A DNA stretch of 10,410 nt from Kiritimatiellales bacterium (GTDB lineage: Bacteria; Verrucomicrobiota; Kiritimatiellia; Kiritimatiellales; Pontiellaceae): the NCBI GenBank assembly GCA_015486775.1, contig WFRA01000057.1, positions 1 to 10,410 of the forward strand, read 5' to 3'. The position numbers and the translations under genes are program-made. The notes under the pieces are model-generated. The model worked only from the letters and a program-made list of their open reading frames with translations. It did no database searches and had not been told where the DNA came from. Below, piece after piece: positions 1 to 6,482 of the stretch (the stretch's first letter is position 1; each line of letters starts with the position of its first letter).

Positions 1-2398
1 GCGTCGGCGGGATCGAGATTTTCTTGCCGCCGCGCGTGGAGTCGTTCTTGCAGGAGTCCTTGCCGGAGACGGCGGGGGTTTTGTAGAGCGTGGTGAGATC
101 GTAGAGCGCCTTGTTGGCACGGACGAGCTGCGCCATTTTGTACGCGCCGTCGGGGGTCTTTTCGGACTCGACGGGATCGGGCCAGCAAAAGTTGTCGAGG
201 ATCGCGATACGGTCCAGATCGCCACCGACGGCGATGACGCGCCGGACGGCTTCGTCGATCACGGAGGTGGTCATGTCGTAGGTGTCGATGTCGGAATACC
301 AGGGGTTGATGCCCTCGGCCAGCACCGCGCCGCGGTCGTTGTCGTATTCCACGCGCATGACGGTGGCATCGGACGGGACATCGGCGTTTACACCGACGTA
401 GGGTTTGACCACGCTCAGGCCTTTGACTTCGCCGTCGTAGATGCGGCTTTTGTATTCGCGCGAGCAAAGGTTGAGGTCGCCCATGAGTTCGACGAGCGTG
501 TCGGAATAGTCTTCCAAGGGCTGGACTTTTGGCGCAGGGACTTCCGGCTTTTTCCAGACCCCGGGCATAACGAGTGTCGGGCAGCCTTTTTCGTAGAGAA
601 AATCCATGTCGAGGCTGGCGATCACCTTGCCGTCCTGCTTGACGGTGAAGTAGCCGGAGTCGTTGTATTTCCCCATGAAGGCGACTTCGACATCGCGCTT
701 TTTGGCGAGGGCTTCAAAGGCTTCTCGGCATTCGGGCTGGACGGCGAGGGTCATGCGCTCCTGCGCTTCGGAAACCAGCACTTCCCAAGGTTGGAGCCCT
801 TCATATTTTAGCGGCGCACCGGCGAGTTCGCACTCGCAGCCGCCGGAATATTTGCCCATCTCGCCGAACGAGCAGGAGATGCCCCCGGCCCCGTTGTCGG
901 TGATGCAGCGGTAGAGACCGAGATCGCGCGCTTCGAGGATGAACTCGTAGAGCTTGCGTTGCGTGAGCGGGTCGCCAATCTGCACCGCTTGGGCAGGCGA
1001 TTCGGTGCGCAGCTCCTCGGACGAAAAGGTGGCGCCGTGGATGCCGTCCTTACCGATACGGCCGCCGCACATGACCGTCCAGTCGCCCACTTCGATCTCC
1101 TTGCGCTCGGAGGGGCGGCCATTGACCTCCACCGGGATGGTGCCCATGGTGCCGCAGTAGACCAGCGGCTTGCCGAGGTAGCGTTCGTCGAAGCACTCGA
1201 AGCCCCGGCTGTAGGGAATGCCGGACTGGTTACCACCATCGATCACGCCTTCGTGGACGCCGTCGCGGATGCGGCGCGGATGCATGAGGCCTTCAGGAAT
1301 TTCTTTATCGTAGAAGGGCGAACCGAGGCAGTAGCCCCAGACATTGGAAACCAGCGCCGCGCCCATGCCGGTGCCGAGCGGGTCGCGGTTTACGCCAACG
1401 ATACCGGTCATCGAACCGCCGTAGGGGTCGAGCGCGGAGGGCGAGTTGTGCGTCTCCACTTTGTAGACCAGATGGATGTCTTCATTAAATTTCACAATAC
1501 CGGCATTGTCGGTAAAGACCGAAACCAGCCAGTCGATCGACTCCGCAATTTGGTTGGTGGAGGCCTTGACGTAGGATTTGTAGAGCGAATGGATCGTCTC
1601 TTCCTCGCCGGTCTCCTCGTCCTTGTAGTGGATGGTTCCCGAAAAGATTTTGTGGGAACAGTGCTCGGACCAGGTCTGGGCAATGCACTCGAGCTCGATA
1701 TCGGTCGGCCATTCGGGCAGGCCAAGCCCGGTGCGGTAGGCCTTGACGTCCTCGCGCAGGTAGTGGGCGCGAATGGTGCGCATTTCGTCGAGCGAGAGGG
1801 AGAGGATGCCGTCGGACGAAATCTTCATCAATGCCGCGTCGTCGTCCGGCAGCTCGATGGTGTTGACCCGGATTTCGGGATGGTCGTCGAAGATCGGCGC
1901 GGTCATGTCGGGTTCTGTCGCCAGCCACTCATCCTTGGAAAAGACATCGATCGTTTGGATCAGGATATTGGCCAGCAGGTCTTTGCCGAGGCGTTCGACA
2001 TCCTCCCGCGCAAGGTCGCCGGAGAGAAAATATTGGATGCAGGTGAAAACCTGCTCCTCCCACTCCAGCTCGCGGCCGACGATATCCTTGAGCGCGCCCC
2101 GCGCCGTGCGGCCGACGTTGTCGGTCACGCCCGGCTTGAAGCCGATTTCGAGCATCCAGTCGAAGTTTCCAGGGGCTGGAAGCCGCCCCATGGCGGACTC
2201 GGCCACGACCGGGTCGGCAAAGGTTTGCTGGACAACGGCGGCGGTGGCCTCGTCGATGTCCGCCACCACCTTGTAGACATCGCGCGTGCGGCACCGGGCA
2301 ATTTCCAATTTGAGCGCGCCCTGCGCCCGATGGACTACCCCGCGCCCGCGTGCGTCCGGAACGCCGTCCTTCAAACCGATCTCTATTCTGTAAACCAT
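1..2398 (-). CDS. purL: Phosphoribosylformylglycinamidine synthase (FGAM synthase), 3' end off the window
   Basis: Makes FGAM from FGAR, ATP and glutamine-derived ammonia in the cytoplasm (de novo purine synthesis). The minus-strand frame is open from the ATG at 2398 to the left edge, giving 799 codons with no stop. Residues 1-75 and about 80-160 look like two successive PurS-like modules (YRIEIGLKDGVPDARG; WMLEIGFKPGVTDNVG). The catalytic part has WSEHCSHK (His246), VETHNSP (314-320) followed by a Gly-rich nucleotide-binding stretch, DNGAGGIS (501-508) and VSGKDS (777-782), all typical of PurL. Family knowledge: long PurL forms with a fused PurS-like N-terminus are larger than the Bacillus type of about 740 residues; whether a glutaminase domain follows or PurQ is separate cannot be seen. 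The start at 2398 is chosen because AGAGGAA lies 6 nt upstream; an in-frame ATG at 2404 directly abuts that site. It is the third gene of the minus-strand cluster after ilvD and the barrel gene, 114 nt downstream. Confidence 0.94.
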   Translation of the reverse strand, partial: MVYRIEIGLKDGVPDARGRGVVHRAQGALKLEIARCRTRDVYKVVADIDEATAAVVQQTFADPVVAESAMGRLPAPGNFDWMLEIGFKPGVTDNVGRTARGALKDIVGRELEWEEQVFTCIQYFLSGDLAREDVERLGKDLLANILIQTIDVFSKDEWLATEPDMTAPIFDDHPEIRVNTIELPDDDAALMKISSDGILSLSLDEMRTIRAHYLREDVKAYRTGLGLPEWPTDIELECIAQTWSEHCSHKIFSGTIHYKDEETGEEETIHSLYKSYVKASTNQIAESIDWLVSVFTDNAGIVKFNEDIHLVYKVETHNSPSALDPYGGSMTGIVGVNRDPLGTGMGAALVSNVWGYCLGSPFYDKEIPEGLMHPRRIRDGVHEGVIDGGNQSGIPYSRGFECFDERYLGKPLVYCGTMGTIPVEVNGRPSERKEIEVGDWTVMCGGRIGKDGIHGATFSSEELRTESPAQAVQIGDPLTQRKLYEFILEARDLGLYRCITDNGAGGISCSFGEMGKYSGGCECELAGAPLKYEGLQPWEVLVSEAQERMTLAVQPECREAFEALAKKRDVEVAFMGKYNDSGYFTVKQDGKVIASLDMDFLYEKGCPTLVMPGVWKKPEVPAPKVQPLEDYSDTLVELMGDLNLCSREYKSRIYDGEVKGLSVVKPYVGVNADVPSDATVMRVEYDNDRGAVLAEGINPWYSDIDTYDMTTSVIDEAVRRVIAVGGDLDRIAILDNFCWPDPVESEKTPDGAYKMAQLVRANKALYDLTTLYKTPAVSGKDSCKNDSTRGGKKISIPPT

Positions 2399-2404
2399 GG
2401 CCAT

Positions 2405-2411
2405 TTCCTCT
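2405..2411 (-). promoter_or_regulatory. Ribosome binding site of purL
   Basis: Minus-strand AGAGGAA ends 6 nt before the ATG at 2398. An in-frame ATG at 2404 touches this site with no spacer, so the downstream ATG is the better start. Confidence 0.7.
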
Positions 2412-2449
2412 GGATTCGATGCGTCGAAAAAGATGGCAGGGAGAATAGC

Positions 2450-2469
2450 CACAAAAGGGCGCAAAAGGC
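2450..2469. repeat. Two tandem 10-bp units in the barrel gene-purL gap
   Basis: In the 114-nt gap between the barrel gene stop and the purL start, the plus strand reads CACAAAAGGG then CGCAAAAGGC, followed by the related ACAACGAAAA. On the coding (minus) strand this is a pyrimidine-rich stretch with two CCTTTTG-type phrases. I see no terminator hairpin in the gap and only a poor promoter candidate (TTGTGC and TATTCT, 20 nt apart), so read-through from ilvD into purL is plausible. Function unknown. Confidence 0.4.
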
Positions 2470-2512
2470 ACAACGAAAAACGGGGAAATGCGCGGGGCGG
2501 AACCTGGTCGAC

Positions 2513-3385
2513 CTAAAAGCTGACCGACAGGCCGGCATAGGGGCCGTTGAGATCATCGCTGGCACCGCTAAACCCGAGCCAGCGGTAGCCGCCGCGCAGC
2601 TGGACGAAGCGGTAGCCCACGCTGGCGGAGAGATCGTAGTCGCCAATCCGCGAGCCATCCCAGCTGTACCAGGCGGGGCGGAACTCAACGCCAAACCACT
2701 GCACCGGATAGTATTTGGCCACCAAGGTAAACGCGATGGTGGAGTCGTCGATTGTTCCGATGGAGTCTTCCAACCTGACCTGGCTGACCCCTAGCCCCAA
2801 TCCGGCCTCGAAGGTTCCTGGCAGGAAATCCGCGCGGTAGCCGCCGTAGCGCAGAACTCCATAAAATTGGTTGATGTCCATGTCCTGACCCAGCGTGTCG
2901 TTGGAGTACATCGTGGAGCGGGCATGGAAGGCGAGCATCTTGTAGCCCAGTTCGATGCGCAGGTCGTCGGCGTCGGTTTCGGAATCGACGGACTGCCGAT
3001 TGTAGTCGAACCGGGCATAGGGCGCGGTGGCCTCGCCCGGCAAATGCCTCGGGAAGATGCCGTGCCGGACGGGCGCGCCGTCCGCTCCATCTTCGCCGAT
3101 CGCCGGGTCGCTGGCATGGGTGTTGCCAAACGGCGATGAAACCAACCAAGCATAGAACCCGCCCAAGAAACTGGCACCGCCATCGTCGGAGGGATAGGTT
3201 CCCGAGCCGAACGCGGATTCCGCCGCAGATTGCCGATGCACCGTCTTTTTCTTTTTTTGCGCTTCGGGGGTCTTGCCGGTCGCCTCCTCGGCAAACTTCC
3301 GTAGATCGGCACCGGCGGCCTGGCCCGCTACCAGCACGACCGCCAGCAGGGTAGCTCCGCAACGCAAAAAGAGAGGCTTAATCAT
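2513..3385 (-). CDS. Small outer-membrane beta-barrel protein of unknown function
   Basis: A 290-residue exported protein. Residues 1-26 form a Sec signal peptide: positive start (MIKP), hydrophobic stretch TLLAVVLVAG, and likely cleavage after AGA before DLRKF. A short Lys-rich linker (KKKK near 45-48) follows. From about residue 115 the sequence alternates polar and hydrophobic/aromatic residues in strand-length blocks (PYARFDYNR, LRIELGYKMLAFHARS, FEAGLGLGVSQVRL, AFTLVAKYYPVQWFGVEF, YDLSASVGYRFVQLRGGYRW). The chain ends GLSVSF with a terminal Phe, the usual BAM-recognition pattern of outer-membrane barrels. By eye about eight strands fit, so a small barrel of the OmpA/OmpW size class is likely; no specific family is recognised. 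The start at 3385 is supported by AAAGGA 7 nt upstream. That site lies in the last codons of ilvD (stop 3390-3392), leaving only 4 nt between the genes and implying translational coupling. Confidence 0.85.
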   Translation of the reverse strand: MIKPLFLRCGATLLAVVLVAGQAAGADLRKFAEEATGKTPEAQKKKKTVHRQSAAESAFGSGTYPSDDGGASFLGGFYAWLVSSPFGNTHASDPAIGEDGADGAPVRHGIFPRHLPGEATAPYARFDYNRQSVDSETDADDLRIELGYKMLAFHARSTMYSNDTLGQDMDINQFYGVLRYGGYRADFLPGTFEAGLGLGVSQVRLEDSIGTIDDSTIAFTLVAKYYPVQWFGVEFRPAWYSWDGSRIGDYDLSASVGYRFVQLRGGYRWLGFSGASDDLNGPYAGLSVSF

Positions 3386-3389
3386 TTCG

Positions 3390-5060
3390 TTATCCTTTCA
3401 GCACCGCGCCGTTGCTGGCGTTGGTGGCCATCTTGGCGTAGCGCGAGAGCCAGCCAGAGGTGAAGCGCGGAGCGGGTTCCTTCCATTCCTTCCGACGTTC
3501 GGAAAGCTCCTCTTCCGAAAGCTGAACGGAGAGCCGGTTGTTGGGAATGTCGATCTCGATGGTGTCACCCTCGCGAATCAAACCGATCGGCCCGCCCTCG
3601 GCGGCCTCCGGCGAAACGTGCCCGATGCAGGCACCGTGGGTGCCGCCGCTAAAGCGGCCGTCGGTGATCAGCGCAACGCTCTCGCCGAGTCCCTGCCCCA
3701 TGATGTACGAGGTGGGCGCGAGCATTTCCTGCATGCCGGGGCCGCCCTTGGGCCCTTCGTAGCGGATAACGACCACGTCGCCCGCCTTCACCTTGCCGTC
3801 GAGAATACCCGCGCAAGCCTCTTCCTGCGACTCGAAGATCACCGCCGGGCCGGTATGCACCAGCATCTTGGGATCGACCCCCGCGCTCTTGACCACGCAG
3901 CCGCCCTCGGCGAGGTTGCCCCAGAGGATCGAGAGGCCGCCGGTCTGGCTGTAGGCATTCTCCACCTTGCGGATGCACTCCTCGTCCTTGCTTTCCGAAC
4001 CCTGGATATTTTCGCCGAGCGTCTTGCCCGTTACAGTGATGCAATCGAGATTGAGCAACCCTTCCTTCTGCGCCACTTCGGCCAGGATGGCGCTAATGCC
4101 GCCCGCCGCATGCACATCCTCGATGTGGTAGTGCGACGACGGCGAAACCTTGCAGATGTTGGGGCATTTCTTGGAGACGGAATTGATGCGCTCCAGGCTG
4201 TAGTCGACCCCCGCCTCCTTGGCGATCGCCAGCGTGTGCAGGACGGTATTGGTGCTTCCGCCCATGGCCATGTCGAGCGCAAAGGCGTTGTCGAGCGACT
4301 CCTGCGTGACGATGTCGCGCGGCAACGGGCCGTCGGCTTTCGCCATTTCGACCGCGCGTTTCGCCGCCTCTTTCCAGAGATCGTGGCGGGCGGGGTCGAG
4401 CGCAAGCAGGGTTCCGTTGCCCGGAAGCGCCAGACCGATGGCCTCGCACAGGCAGTTCATCGAGTTGGCCGTGAACATGCCGGAGCACGAACCCTGACTC
4501 GGACAGCCCTTGCACTCGATCTCCTCAAGCTCCTCCTCGGAAATATCGCCCTGCTTCAACGCGGCCACTCCCTCGAAAACGCTGATCAGGTCGACCACCT
4601 GGCCATCCTTGGTCTTGCCGGCCTTCATCGGGCCGCCGCTGGCGAAGATGGTCGGAATGTTCACGCGCAATGCGCCCATAATCATGCCGGGCACAATCTT
4701 GTCGCAGTTGGGGATGCAGATCATGGCGTCGAAGGCGTGGGCGCCGACCATGGTTTCGACCGAGTCGGCGATCAGCTCGCGGCTGGGCAGGGAATATTTC
4801 ATGCCCGCGTGACCCATGGCAATGCCGTCGCAGACCCCGATCATGTTGAACTCGATGGGGGTTCCGCCCGCCTCGCGCACAGCTTTTTTGACCAGCTTGC
4901 CGACTTGATCGAGGTGCGCGTGACCCGGAATCACCTCGTTAAACGAATTGCAGATGGCGATGAACGGCTTCGCAATATCCTCCGTCGTCATTCCCGTCGC
5001 CCGCATCAAACTGCGGTGCGGTGCCCGCTCCAAACCTTTTTTCACTACATCGCTGCGCAT
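3390..5060 (-). CDS. ilvD: Dihydroxy-acid dehydratase
   Basis: Dehydrates 2,3-dihydroxy-isovalerate and 2,3-dihydroxy-3-methylvalerate to the 2-oxo acids leading to valine, isoleucine and leucine; a cytoplasmic Fe-S enzyme. The product has 556 residues, the normal IlvD length. Visible family features are the N-terminal [19 protein letters not shown] block; CNSFNE with Cys37; CIPNCDK with Cys119 and Lys121 (the lysine that is carbamylated and binds Mg in this family); [13 protein letters not shown] with Cys192; and GRFSGG with the catalytic-type Ser471. The three cysteines match the cluster ligands known for DHADs. The start at 5060 is chosen over an in-frame ATG at 5120 because AGGAGG lies 5 nt upstream and the homologous N-terminus begins there. 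It is the first gene of the minus-strand cluster, and its stop overlaps the translation signal of the barrel gene. A leader hairpin at 5138-5166 could influence expression if transcription starts beyond it. Confidence 0.97.
   Translation of the reverse strand: MRSDVVKKGLERAPHRSLMRATGMTTEDIAKPFIAICNSFNEVIPGHAHLDQVGKLVKKAVREAGGTPIEFNMIGVCDGIAMGHAGMKYSLPSRELIADSVETMVGAHAFDAMICIPNCDKIVPGMIMGALRVNIPTIFASGGPMKAGKTKDGQVVDLISVFEGVAALKQGDISEEELEEIECKGCPSQGSCSGMFTANSMNCLCEAIGLALPGNGTLLALDPARHDLWKEAAKRAVEMAKADGPLPRDIVTQESLDNAFALDMAMGGSTNTVLHTLAIAKEAGVDYSLERINSVSKKCPNICKVSPSSHYHIEDVHAAGGISAILAEVAQKEGLLNLDCITVTGKTLGENIQGSESKDEECIRKVENAYSQTGGLSILWGNLAEGGCVVKSAGVDPKMLVHTGPAVIFESQEEACAGILDGKVKAGDVVVIRYEGPKGGPGMQEMLAPTSYIMGQGLGESVALITDGRFSGGTHGACIGHVSPEAAEGGPIGLIREGDTIEIDIPNNRLSVQLSEEELSERRKEWKEPAPRFTSGWLSRYAKMATNASNGAVLKG
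3393..3398 (-). promoter_or_regulatory. Ribosome binding site of the barrel gene, inside the ilvD 3' end
   Basis: Minus-strand AAAGGA is the Lys-Gly codon pair just before the ilvD stop TAA, 7 nt before the barrel gene's ATG. Ribosomes finishing ilvD would cover this site, as expected for coupled translation. Confidence 0.7.
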
Positions 5061-5065
5061 GGTGT

Positions 5066-5071
5066 CCTCCT
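5066..5071 (-). promoter_or_regulatory. Ribosome binding site of ilvD
   Basis: Minus-strand AGGAGG, 5 nt before the ATG at 5060, preceded by further purines (GGAG). It decides the start against the in-frame ATG 60 nt upstream, which has no comparable site. A TAATAT at 5077-5082 resembles a -10 box but has no good -35 and would leave a leader of only about 10 nt, so I do not call a promoter here. Confidence 0.8.
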
Positions 5072-5137
5072 CTCCAATATTAAAGGGTTCAATCGGCGGA
5101 ACCCTACCAAACCCCGCCATGAAGTAAACCCCCGAGT

Positions 5138-5166
5138 GGAACGGAGTCGCGCTTGGACTCCGTTCC
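5138..5166. repeat. Perfect 11-bp inverted repeat in the divergent intergenic region
   Basis: GGAACGGAGTC (5138-5148), loop GCGCTTG, then GACTCCGTTCC (5156-5166), a perfect 11-bp stem. It lies in the ilvD leader region and ends 4 bp before the -35 box of the rightward promoter. On the plus strand it is followed only by TTTATTG, and on the minus strand by ACTCGGGGG, so neither side has a proper U-tract. With no gene ending here it is not a normal terminator. It could be an operator, an RNA leader hairpin for ilvD, or a copy of a dispersed palindromic element. Half of it (GACTCC) recurs 17 bp further right at 5173-5178. Confidence 0.6.
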
Positions 5167-5170
5167 TTTA

Positions 5171-5199
5171 TTGACTCCCCCGCGAGGGGGCTGTAATTT
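5171..5199 (+). promoter_or_regulatory. Sigma70-type promoter for the giant secreted-protein gene, with an inverted repeat in the spacer
   Basis: TTGACT (-35, 5171-5176; 5 of 6 consensus), a 17-nt spacer, then TAATTT (-10, 5194-5199). The expected transcript start is near 5206, leaving a leader of about 59 nt. The spacer contains CCCCC-GCGA-GGGGG (5177-5190), a 5-bp inverted repeat with a GNRA-type loop, where a bound regulator would directly affect the polymerase. The leader also holds ACGGC-TTG-GCCGT (5226-5238), a small stem. Confidence 0.6.
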
Positions 5200-5252
5200 A
5201 CCAGTTGGTTGTTTCAATTATGGGGACGGCTTGGCCGTTGTCCGGGGAAGGA

Positions 5253-5258
5253 AGGAGG
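5253..5258 (+). promoter_or_regulatory. Ribosome binding site of the giant secreted-protein gene
   Basis: AGGAGG, 6 nt before the ATG at 5265. It fixes the start at the Met that begins the signal sequence. In-frame starts at 5205 and 5220 have no such site, and 5205 would fall at or before the predicted transcript start. Confidence 0.8.
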
Positions 5259-5264
5259 CGTGTG

Positions 5265-6482
5265 ATGAAGAGGAATGTTGTTCGTTTGTTCGCATCTGTT
5301 TTGTTCGCGGGATGTTTTGTTCTCAACGCGGCTCGGGGGCAGACCAATCTGGTCTGGGATCCGGGTACAGCCCAGGGCGGAACCGAAATTTTCACCAATT
5401 CCAGCACGGCTGCGGGAAGCTACCTCTTCGCCGTCACCACGCAGACGACCCCCAATTCCGTCGGGTTCTGGCGATCGGTGCTGAAGGTGGACAGCGGCGA
5501 GGCCAACTTGTACACAAGCACCAGCAGCTCGGTCTCCACCAACTACTACACCTATCGCTCCGAAGAGACGGGAAGCGATTCGATCGTGCAGTCGCTCTCG
5601 CCGGGGCAGACCTGGTATATCCTAGTGGAGGCGCAGGCGGGCGCGCAGTGGAGCCTCTTTGCGGGCGATGTCCATGTGACAGAGCTGACCTGGGACCCCG
5701 GAACGGCCGAAGCGGGAAGCGAGGTCTTTACCAATCTCGACACGGATGGCGGCGCCTACTATTTCAAGCTCACCACCCAGGCGCCCGCGCTGGATACCTG
5801 GCGCACGGCGCTGGAAATCCTTTCGGGCGAGGCCGACCTCTATATCCGGCAGAATGCACTTCCGTACGTGAACAGCCTGGGGCACGCCTATACCGACAGC
5901 TCCACCCTCGCGGGCGACGACGGCTTCCTGCGCTATCTTTCCCACAGCAGCGGCGCGGGGCAGGTGTGGTATATCCTGGTGCAGTCCGACGCGGGCGCGA
6001 CATGGAGCCTGCTCTCCGGCGAGGTCTATGTGGAGGATCTCGGCGCGCTGGCGGCGGACGGAAGCAGCGGGAGCGGACTGAAAACCATCCCGCCCGAGGG
6101 CACCCGCTATTTCAAGACCACGATTCCGGCGGATGCCCTCGCATGGCGGCTCTGGCTGCAGGATTCCACCGGAACCAACACGCTCAACAACCATTTCTAT
6201 ATTCGCCACGGCTACAACCCATACCTGGCAATTCCACTTACTTCGACCGCGGCCTCACCGGCCAGGGCCTGCTGGTGCCGACCTATCTCGATCCCGGCAA
6301 CGCCACCCCCTACTACATTGCGGTGGAAGGGTTGCCCGGCGAACCGTTCCGCCTCGATTCCCGGCAGCAGGAAATCATCGATGCAAGCTACAACGACACG
6401 CTGGCGAACGAGTCGGCCGACGGCTTTTTGTTCAAGACCTACCGCGTGGCGGTGCCGCCGGAACAGATCGCCTGGGAAGTAA
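5265..6482 (+). CDS. Giant secreted PPC-module protein, N-terminal segment (frame broken near 6220)
   Basis: First part of a very large exported protein. Residues 1-25 are a signal sequence: KR start, then LFASVLFAGCFVLNAA. Cleavage after ARG is possible, but Cys17 in FAGC could also be a lipoprotein site. Two related modules of 112 and 118 residues follow (from Leu29 and Leu141), each opening LxWDPGTA and ending TWYILV/VWYILV then WSLxxGxVxVxxL; a third starts at residue 259. They carry a shared core, a Trp-led strand then ADLYIRxxxLP or FYIRHGYNP, which resembles bacterial pre-peptidase C-terminal (PPC, PF04151) domains. The genuine protein leaves this frame around residue 319 (codon 6219). 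The remaining codons to the TAA at 6480-6482 give a Ser/Arg/Pro-rich shadow translation, while homologous sequence continues from about 6224 in another frame. Strong promoter and RBS upstream. Substrate or partner unknown. Confidence 0.85.
   Translation: MKRNVVRLFASVLFAGCFVLNAARGQTNLVWDPGTAQGGTEIFTNSSTAAGSYLFAVTTQTTPNSVGFWRSVLKVDSGEANLYTSTSSSVSTNYYTYRSEETGSDSIVQSLSPGQTWYILVEAQAGAQWSLFAGDVHVTELTWDPGTAEAGSEVFTNLDTDGGAYYFKLTTQAPALDTWRTALEILSGEADLYIRQNALPYVNSLGHAYTDSSTLAGDDGFLRYLSHSSGAGQVWYILVQSDAGATWSLLSGEVYVEDLGALAADGSSGSGLKTIPPEGTRYFKTTIPADALAWRLWLQDSTGTNTLNNHFYIRHGYNPYLAIPLTSTAASPARACWCRPISIPATPPPTTLRWKGCPANRSASIPGSRKSSMQATTTRWRTSRPTAFCSRPTAWRCRRNRSPGK
5349..6038 (+). repeat. Two N-terminal PPC-like repeats (112 and 118 residues)
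   Basis: Protein-level tandem repeat. Unit 1 is 5349-5684 (opening LVWDPGTAQGG) and unit 2 is 5685-6038 (opening LTWDPGTAEAG). Both continue with EIFTN/EVFTN, a Gly-Tyr/Ala-Tyr strand ending TTQ, a Trp-Arg strand, SGEAxLY, and WYILVxxxAGAxWSL. The two start points are 336 nt apart. Confidence 0.8.
6211..6241 (+). other. Frameshift site in the giant secreted-protein gene
   Basis: Upstream the frame gives FYIRHGYNP; downstream, the frame one base back gives PGNSTYFDRGLTGQ, and the module continues normally. One added C in the run at 6218-6220 would yield YNPIPGNSTYFDRG with no interruption, so a single-base deletion or sequencing error fits. I see no X-XXY-YYZ slippery heptamer in the zero frame, which argues against programmed slippage. 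Confidence 0.75.

Noticed and set aside
959..2794. 611-codon open frame on the plus strand
   Set aside because: Antisense to purL, whose minus-strand translation carries clear PurL motifs; it also runs into the barrel gene.
5077..5082. TAATAT as the ilvD -10 box
   Set aside because: No acceptable -35 at 16-18 nt, and it would start transcription almost on the ribosome binding site.
3390..5120. Longer ilvD with 20 extra N-terminal residues
   Set aside because: The strong AGGAGG 5 nt before the ATG at 5060 and the normal family N-terminus support the shorter form.
5138..5166. Rho-independent terminator
   Set aside because: No gene ends here on either strand and neither flank has a real U-tract.
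3273..5174. 633-codon open frame on the plus strand
   Set aside because: Antisense to ilvD, which is unmistakable on the minus strand; composition is typical of a shadow frame.
5205..5264. Upstream in-frame start for the giant protein
   Set aside because: No ribosome binding site, at the predicted transcript start, and it would bury the signal sequence behind 20 residues.
6211..6241. Programmed -1 ribosomal frameshift
   Set aside because: No slippery heptamer in the zero frame and no obvious downstream stem, and the outcome is one continuous domain, as expected from a base loss.
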